Shown piece by piece: positions 13,766 to 17,706 of a stretch of DNA of 17,706 bases. This DNA is from Deltaproteobacteria bacterium. Its GTDB lineage: Bacteria > Desulfobacterota > Binatia > UBA9968. Location: assembly GCA_016844625.1 (NCBI GenBank), contig JAERMN010000018.1, positions 1 to 17,706 on the forward strand. The letters run 5' to 3'. Each line of letters opens with the position of its first letter. Positions within the stretch are counted from its first letter, which is position 1. The position numbers were made by a program, and so were the translations under genes. The notes under the pieces were generated by a model, which was not told the DNA's origin, ran no database searches, and was given only the letters and a program-made list of their open reading frames with translations.

Positions 13766-14788
13766 ATGAAAAAGATCAGTATCTGCTCGGTCGTCTTCAC
13801 CGGTATTTTCGTTTTGGCGTCGCTGGTAGCGGCGCAAGATGCCGCGCTGGTTCAGGCGGCCAAAAAAGAAGGATTAGTGGTTTGGTACACTTCTGTGGCG
13901 CTTCCAACCGCGACGGCACTTGCCCATGGCTTCAAGGAGAAATATACGGGAATCGACGTCGAGCTCCATCGCACTGGATCGGAGCGAGTTTTGCAGAGAT
14001 TCATGCAGGAAGCGGCGGCGGGAATAAAGAATGCCGACATCATTGATACCTCCGATGCCGGCCATTTCGAGCTTCTTAAGGGCAAAGGGATGCTGCTCAA
14101 ATTCACGCCCCAAGGAACCGCTGGTTTTTCCGACGGCTTTAAGGACAAGGCCGGCTTTTACTACGGCATGCGGTCGACACTTTCGGTCATCGCTCACAAT
14201 CCCAGGATCCTGCCCGAAAAGGACGCGCCAAAAACCTGGAAGGATCTTTTGAATCCCAAATGGAACGGCAAGATGGTCACTGCCCATCCGGGCTATAGCG
14301 GCATAATCGTGACTCATGTGCTGGCGCTGGTGAATCTCTATGGTTGGGACTACTTTCGCGATCTGGCGAAAAACAAATTGCATATCGTTCAGTCGGCCCT
14401 CGATCCGGCGGGCGTCGTCGCATCGGGGGAACGGCCGGTGGGCGTCAACGGCGCGGAATATTTCTATTACAGAACCCAAAAACGGGGCAATCCGATCAAG
14501 ATCATCTATCCCAAAGAGGGCGTTCCGCTTGTCGTCTCGCCAGTGGCGATTGCCAAGGACGCGCCGCACCCCAACACCGCGAGGCTATTCACCGAGTTTA
14601 TTTTCGCCAAACAGTCGCAGCAGTTGTTGGCGGATAAAGAAGGCCTTTATACCGGTCATCCGGACGTTACCTATCCAGCGGACAAGCCTAAGCTCAAAGA
14701 TTTAAAACTTCTGCCCCCGGACGCGGCCGAGCTGGAAAAGCGCAATGCGGAAATCAAGAAACGCTTCGTGGAATATTTCGGCGCGTAA
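13766..14788 (+). CDS. ABC importer periplasmic binding protein (iron(III)-type)
   Basis: This is a 340-residue exported protein. A signal peptide (MKKISICSVVFTGIFVLASL, then VAA) is predicted to be cleaved after Ala23. The mature part has the type 2 extracellular solute-binding fold: EGLVVWYTSVALPTATALAHGFKEKY near 35-60, a DIIDTSDAGHF segment at 91-101, TWKDLLNPKWNGK at 157-169, and a tyrosine cluster EYFYYRTQ at 231-238. The paired tyrosines recall the iron-binding YY of FbpA-type proteins, but position and substrate are not certain; organic or phosphonate ligands remain possible. AGAAGGGGG five bases before ATG 13766 is a strong ribosome binding site. It is the first gene of a three-gene importer operon, followed by the permease and ATPase, and a hairpin after its stop may raise its yield relative to them. 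Confidence 0.9.
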   Translation: MKKISICSVVFTGIFVLASLVAAQDAALVQAAKKEGLVVWYTSVALPTATALAHGFKEKYTGIDVELHRTGSERVLQRFMQEAAAGIKNADIIDTSDAGHFELLKGKGMLLKFTPQGTAGFSDGFKDKAGFYYGMRSTLSVIAHNPRILPEKDAPKTWKDLLNPKWNGKMVTAHPGYSGIIVTHVLALVNLYGWDYFRDLAKNKLHIVQSALDPAGVVASGERPVGVNGAEYFYYRTQKRGNPIKIIYPKEGVPLVVSPVAIAKDAPHPNTARLFTEFIFAKQSQQLLADKEGLYTGHPDVTYPADKPKLKDLKLLPPDAAELEKRNAEIKKRFVEYFGA

Positions 14789-14805
14789 CTGATGTTTTTC
14801 CTGAT

Positions 14806-14845
14806 CGTGTTCGTGACTCGTGTACGTAAAGCGAGCACGAACACG
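14806..14845 (+). promoter_or_regulatory. Stem-loop between binding-protein and permease genes
   Basis: A perfect 10-bp inverted repeat CGTGTTCGTG (14806-14815) / CACGAACACG (14836-14845) extends inward by CTCG/CGAG with one bulged A and an 11-base loop. It starts 17 bp after the binding-protein stop. Such intra-operon hairpins commonly protect the upstream mRNA and give excess binding protein, as at malE-malF; that role is inferred here. Confidence 0.65.
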
Positions 14846-14881
14846 CGACACCAGGTTGACTGCGCGTAGTAATTGCAATCC

Positions 14882-16609
14882 ATGCCCGCTTCTCAACCCT
14901 CGACGCTCGATCGAGTCGGCGCCACAGGCTGGGCCGTGCTCCGATTCAAGGACCCGACCTTGCCCCTATGGATCGGCGCGGCGCTGCTGCTCGTCTTCTT
15001 GATGCTGTTCCCGTTAGGCGCGATTTTCCGTGCCAGTCTGTGGGATGACACCGGCATCACGTTCAGCAAATATCTTGAAGTTTTTACCAACCAACAATTT
15101 CTCAAGGCGATCTGGAACACCTTGATCATTTCCACCTGGGTGGGAGCGATCGCGGTGCTCATCGGCGCTCTGCTCGCCTGGTTGGTGACGCGGACCGATC
15201 TGCCGTGGAAGAAACCGATTCGCGCACTGGTGATGGCGTCGTTTGTGACGCCGCCGTTCTTGGGCGCGTTTGCCTGGACGCTGCTTGCCGGGCCTAATGC
15301 CGGTTCGCTGAACAAACTCTACCGCGCCGTGACCGGTTCGGAAGAAGCGCTGTTCAATATATTTACCATGCCAGGGCTGATCTTCGTCATGGCGATCTAT
15401 AGCTTCCCGTTCGTTTTTTCCATGATCGCCAACGTCTGCGAGCTGATCTCGTCGGATTTGGAAGATGCCGCGGAAATTCTCGGCGCGAACAAATGGCGCA
15501 CGGCCTGGACCGTTACGCTGCCGCTGGCGCTGCCGGCGCTGATCGGCGGCTTCATCCTGGCTTTTCTTCAATCGCTGTCGCTCTTCGGCGCGCCGGCGAT
15601 TCTCGGCTTGCCCGCGGGCCTGCACACGATCACGACGCAGATCTGGACGCTCTTTCAATATCCGCCGCGCCTGGATATGGCCGCTGCCTTTTCCGTGCCG
15701 CTGCTCTTGGCAACGATCTTGTTGCTTGCTGTGCAAAAAAAAATTCTCGGCCGCAAAGGCTACAGCACGGTGGCCGGCAAAGGCGGACAGAAACGGTTAA
15801 TCCGGCTGGGCTGGGGTCGAATTCCGGTGCTGCTTTTCGTTTTTGGAATTCTTTCGCTCTCGGTGTTCCTGCCTTATTGGGTCCTGCTAAAGGCGGCGCT
15901 CTCCAAAGCCTGGGCCATGCCTTTAACCTGGGATAATTTCACGCTGCACAACGTTTATTTTAGTTTTTTCGAGTACGGCGACACCCAGCGGGCGATCTAC
16001 AATACTTTCAAATTGGGCATTCTGACCGCGACGCTCGGCACGCTGTTGGCGACACTCATTGCCTACATTACCAATCGCAATCTGTTTCGCGGCGCGCGCT
16101 ATCTCAGTTTCTTTGCCTTGGCGCCTCTGGTCATTCCCGGTATCGTCTTGGCCGTCGGCTTGTTTATCGCCTACTCCCGGCCGCCTTTGGTGCTTTACGG
16201 CACGATATGGATCCTCTTCGTGGCTTTTTTAACCAAAGAAATGCCCATCGGATTTTCCCAGGCGGAGTCCACCTTCAAGAGCATTCACCCAGAGCTCGAA
16301 GATGCCAGCCGGATTATCGGCGCCAACCGGCTCATGTCCCTTAAAGATGTAACGGCGCCGTTGGCACGCTCGGGACTGATCGCCGCTTGGTCTTTCATCT
16401 TCATCGGCGTCATCCGCGAGCTCAGTGTTGCGATCCTGTTATTCGCGCCGAAGTCGAAAGTTGTCTCGGTGATCATTTTCGATCTCAAAGAAGAAGGCCA
16501 AGTAGGAGTCATTGCTGTTTTAGGTATTCTCTTGCTGGTGGTTTCCTTCGCGGTGATACTTGCGGTGCAGTGGCTCGCGGGACGGGAAGTGGTCGCGACG
16601 CGGGAATAA
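14882..16609 (+). CDS. ABC importer permease, fused double domain (FbpB/AfuB type)
   Basis: This is a 575-residue inner-membrane protein with about twelve hydrophobic segments. It contains two copies of the binding-protein-dependent permease domain. Each carries an EAA-type cytoplasmic loop for ATPase contact: LEDAAEILGANKWRTAWTV near 193-211 and LEDASRIIGANRLMSLKDV near 472-490. A two-in-one permease of this length is typical of iron(III) and related importers (FbpB, AfuB, SfuB). The start is taken at ATG 14882; a TTG three codons upstream is possible and neither has a good ribosome binding site, so translation may rely on coupling or be weak. It lies 93 bp after the binding-protein gene, with a strong hairpin between, and 3 bp before the ATPase gene. 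It forms the channel for the substrate delivered by the 13766-14788 product. Confidence 0.92.
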   Translation: MPASQPSTLDRVGATGWAVLRFKDPTLPLWIGAALLLVFLMLFPLGAIFRASLWDDTGITFSKYLEVFTNQQFLKAIWNTLIISTWVGAIAVLIGALLAWLVTRTDLPWKKPIRALVMASFVTPPFLGAFAWTLLAGPNAGSLNKLYRAVTGSEEALFNIFTMPGLIFVMAIYSFPFVFSMIANVCELISSDLEDAAEILGANKWRTAWTVTLPLALPALIGGFILAFLQSLSLFGAPAILGLPAGLHTITTQIWTLFQYPPRLDMAAAFSVPLLLATILLLAVQKKILGRKGYSTVAGKGGQKRLIRLGWGRIPVLLFVFGILSLSVFLPYWVLLKAALSKAWAMPLTWDNFTLHNVYFSFFEYGDTQRAIYNTFKLGILTATLGTLLATLIAYITNRNLFRGARYLSFFALAPLVIPGIVLAVGLFIAYSRPPLVLYGTIWILFVAFLTKEMPIGFSQAESTFKSIHPELEDASRIIGANRLMSLKDVTAPLARSGLIAAWSFIFIGVIRELSVAILLFAPKSKVVSVIIFDLKEEGQVGVIAVLGILLLVVSFAVILAVQWLAGREVVATRE

Positions 16610-16612
16610 TTC

Positions 16613-17701
16613 ATGGCGATTGTCTCGATACGAGGATTGACGAAAAAATTTGCCGACACGGCCGCGGTCGACGATCTCCTTTTGGAAATCGGCGACGGTG
16701 AATTCGTGTCGCTGCTCGGTCCGTCCGGTTGCGGCAAAACTACAACACTGCGTTTGCTCGCCGGCTTCTTGCAGCCCGACGGCGGGGAGATTCGCGTCGG
16801 TGGCGAAGTTGTTTCATCGCCGTCTCTCCTCGTACCACCCGAGCGGCGCAACATGTCGATGATATTTCAAAGTTACGCTGTCTGGCCGCACATGACGGTG
16901 GCGCAAAACATCGCCTACGGACTCAAATTCAAAAAACTTAGCAAACAAGAAATCGCGGCCAAACTTACCACGGTGCTCGGCGTCGTGCGCTTGGCGGAGT
17001 TGAAAGATCGCTACTCGGCGGAGCTCTCCGGCGGCCAGCAGCAGCGGGTGGCGTTGGCGCGTGCGTTGGTGGTGCAGCCGCAGATTCTTCTGATGGACGA
17101 GCCACTGAGCAATCTCGACGCCAACCTGCGCGAAGAGATGCGTTTCGAGATCCGCCGACTGCATGAAGAATTCAAAATTACCACCATCTATGTCACCCAC
17201 GATCAAGCGGAGGCGATGGCGACCTCCGACCGGATCGCCGTGCTCAATCGCGGCCGTCTAGTTCAGGTCGGACGGCCGGCGGAAATATTCGACCGGCCGA
17301 AAACGCGCTTCGTCGCGGAGTTTGTCGGCAAAGCCAATATCCTCAGCGGGCGCTTCGACGGCGAAGACCATTTGATTCTATCCGATGGCGTAAAGATTCG
17401 TGTGGCTGACGCCGGCGATCTCATGCCGTCAAGCGCGGCGTCGGTATGTTTGCGTCCGCATAATATCAAGCTGGTCGCCGGGCAAGACGCAGCGCGGCAG
17501 CTGACCGATCAAGGTTACAATCTGTTCTCCGGGGTCATTCGCCGCTCGATCTATTTCGGCGACGCGGTCGATTATACGGTTGAACTGGCTGCGCATAGAG
17601 TTTTACGCGTGATCGCGCCGCCGTCCCAACGCTTCGACACCGGCCAATCGATATGCGCGGCAGCCCATCCCGAACATTGCGTCATCGTGCGTGAGGATTG
17701 A
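16613..17701 (+). CDS. ABC importer ATPase (FbpC/PotA type)
   Basis: This 362-residue ATPase has Walker A GPSGCGKTT at 36-44, Q-loop Gln86 (MIFQSYAVWPHMTV), signature LSGGQQQR at 138-145, Walker B ILLMDEPLSNLD at 158-169 and H-loop His196 (YVTHDQAEA). The C-terminal ~120 residues are a TOBE-type regulatory domain, with CLRPHNIKLV and IYFGDAVDYTVEL. This fits the FbpC/MalK/PotA importer class. ATG 16613 follows the permease stop by only 3 bp, so the two are probably translationally coupled. It completes the binding protein-permease-ATPase operon and energises import at the inner membrane. The gene is complete; its stop is at 17699-17701, just inside the window edge. Confidence 0.94.
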   Translation: MAIVSIRGLTKKFADTAAVDDLLLEIGDGEFVSLLGPSGCGKTTTLRLLAGFLQPDGGEIRVGGEVVSSPSLLVPPERRNMSMIFQSYAVWPHMTVAQNIAYGLKFKKLSKQEIAAKLTTVLGVVRLAELKDRYSAELSGGQQQRVALARALVVQPQILLMDEPLSNLDANLREEMRFEIRRLHEEFKITTIYVTHDQAEAMATSDRIAVLNRGRLVQVGRPAEIFDRPKTRFVAEFVGKANILSGRFDGEDHLILSDGVKIRVADAGDLMPSSAASVCLRPHNIKLVAGQDAARQLTDQGYNLFSGVIRRSIYFGDAVDYTVELAAHRVLRVIAPPSQRFDTGQSICAAAHPEHCVIVRED

Positions 17702-17706
17702 CGCGG

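Overview
The window looks like a stretch of chromosome from an uncultivated Gram-negative bacterium. The AsmA-family protein, the class A penicillin-binding protein and the periplasmic binding-protein transporter all imply an inner membrane with a periplasm. The mid-range G+C, the mix of gene families and the intergenic hairpins built from CACGAAGGACACGAAG-type units would fit a metagenomic deltaproteobacterium-like lineage (Binatota, Rokubacteria and relatives). That placement is inference only; no taxonomic marker gene is present.

Layout. 1-822 (minus): start of a class II aldolase/adducin gene running off the left edge, preceded by a ParE-type toxin relic and its antitoxin. 823-1410: no convincing gene. 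1411-3830 (plus): an AsmA-family gene broken by a frameshift with apparent loss of a few codons. 4101-4846: relics of a segmental duplication, namely a 3' scrap of an ABC permease gene and the 3' half of a PPK2 gene. 4880-7303 (minus): intact bifunctional class A penicillin-binding protein. 7657-8526 (minus): intact polyphosphate kinase 2. 8660-10681 (minus): YadH/YadG-like ABC exporter whose two genes are separated by about 320 bp of nested palindromic repeats. 10685-11133: repeats and palindromes. 11134-11907 (plus): a glutaredoxin-DinB fusion with an in-frame TGA exactly where the first redox-active cysteine is expected, followed at a suitable distance by a SECIS-like hairpin; this is the most interesting item. 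12087-13544 (plus): MmgE/PrpD-family protein. 13766-17701 (plus): three-gene iron(III)-type ABC importer (binding protein, fused double permease, ATPase) with a candidate promoter upstream and a strong hairpin after the binding-protein gene.

The best candidate for something undescribed is the 257-residue protein at 11134-11907. Read with selenocysteine at residue 16 it has a U-S-S-C redox motif in a thioredoxin-fold domain fused to a DinB-type helical-bundle domain with a likely His metal site. Conventional gene calling would stop at the TGA and report only a truncated DinB protein from about 11248. The rest is mainly housekeeping and transport genes in a repeat-rich neighbourhood with several decaying loci (toxin, AsmA, duplicated PPK2 and permease).
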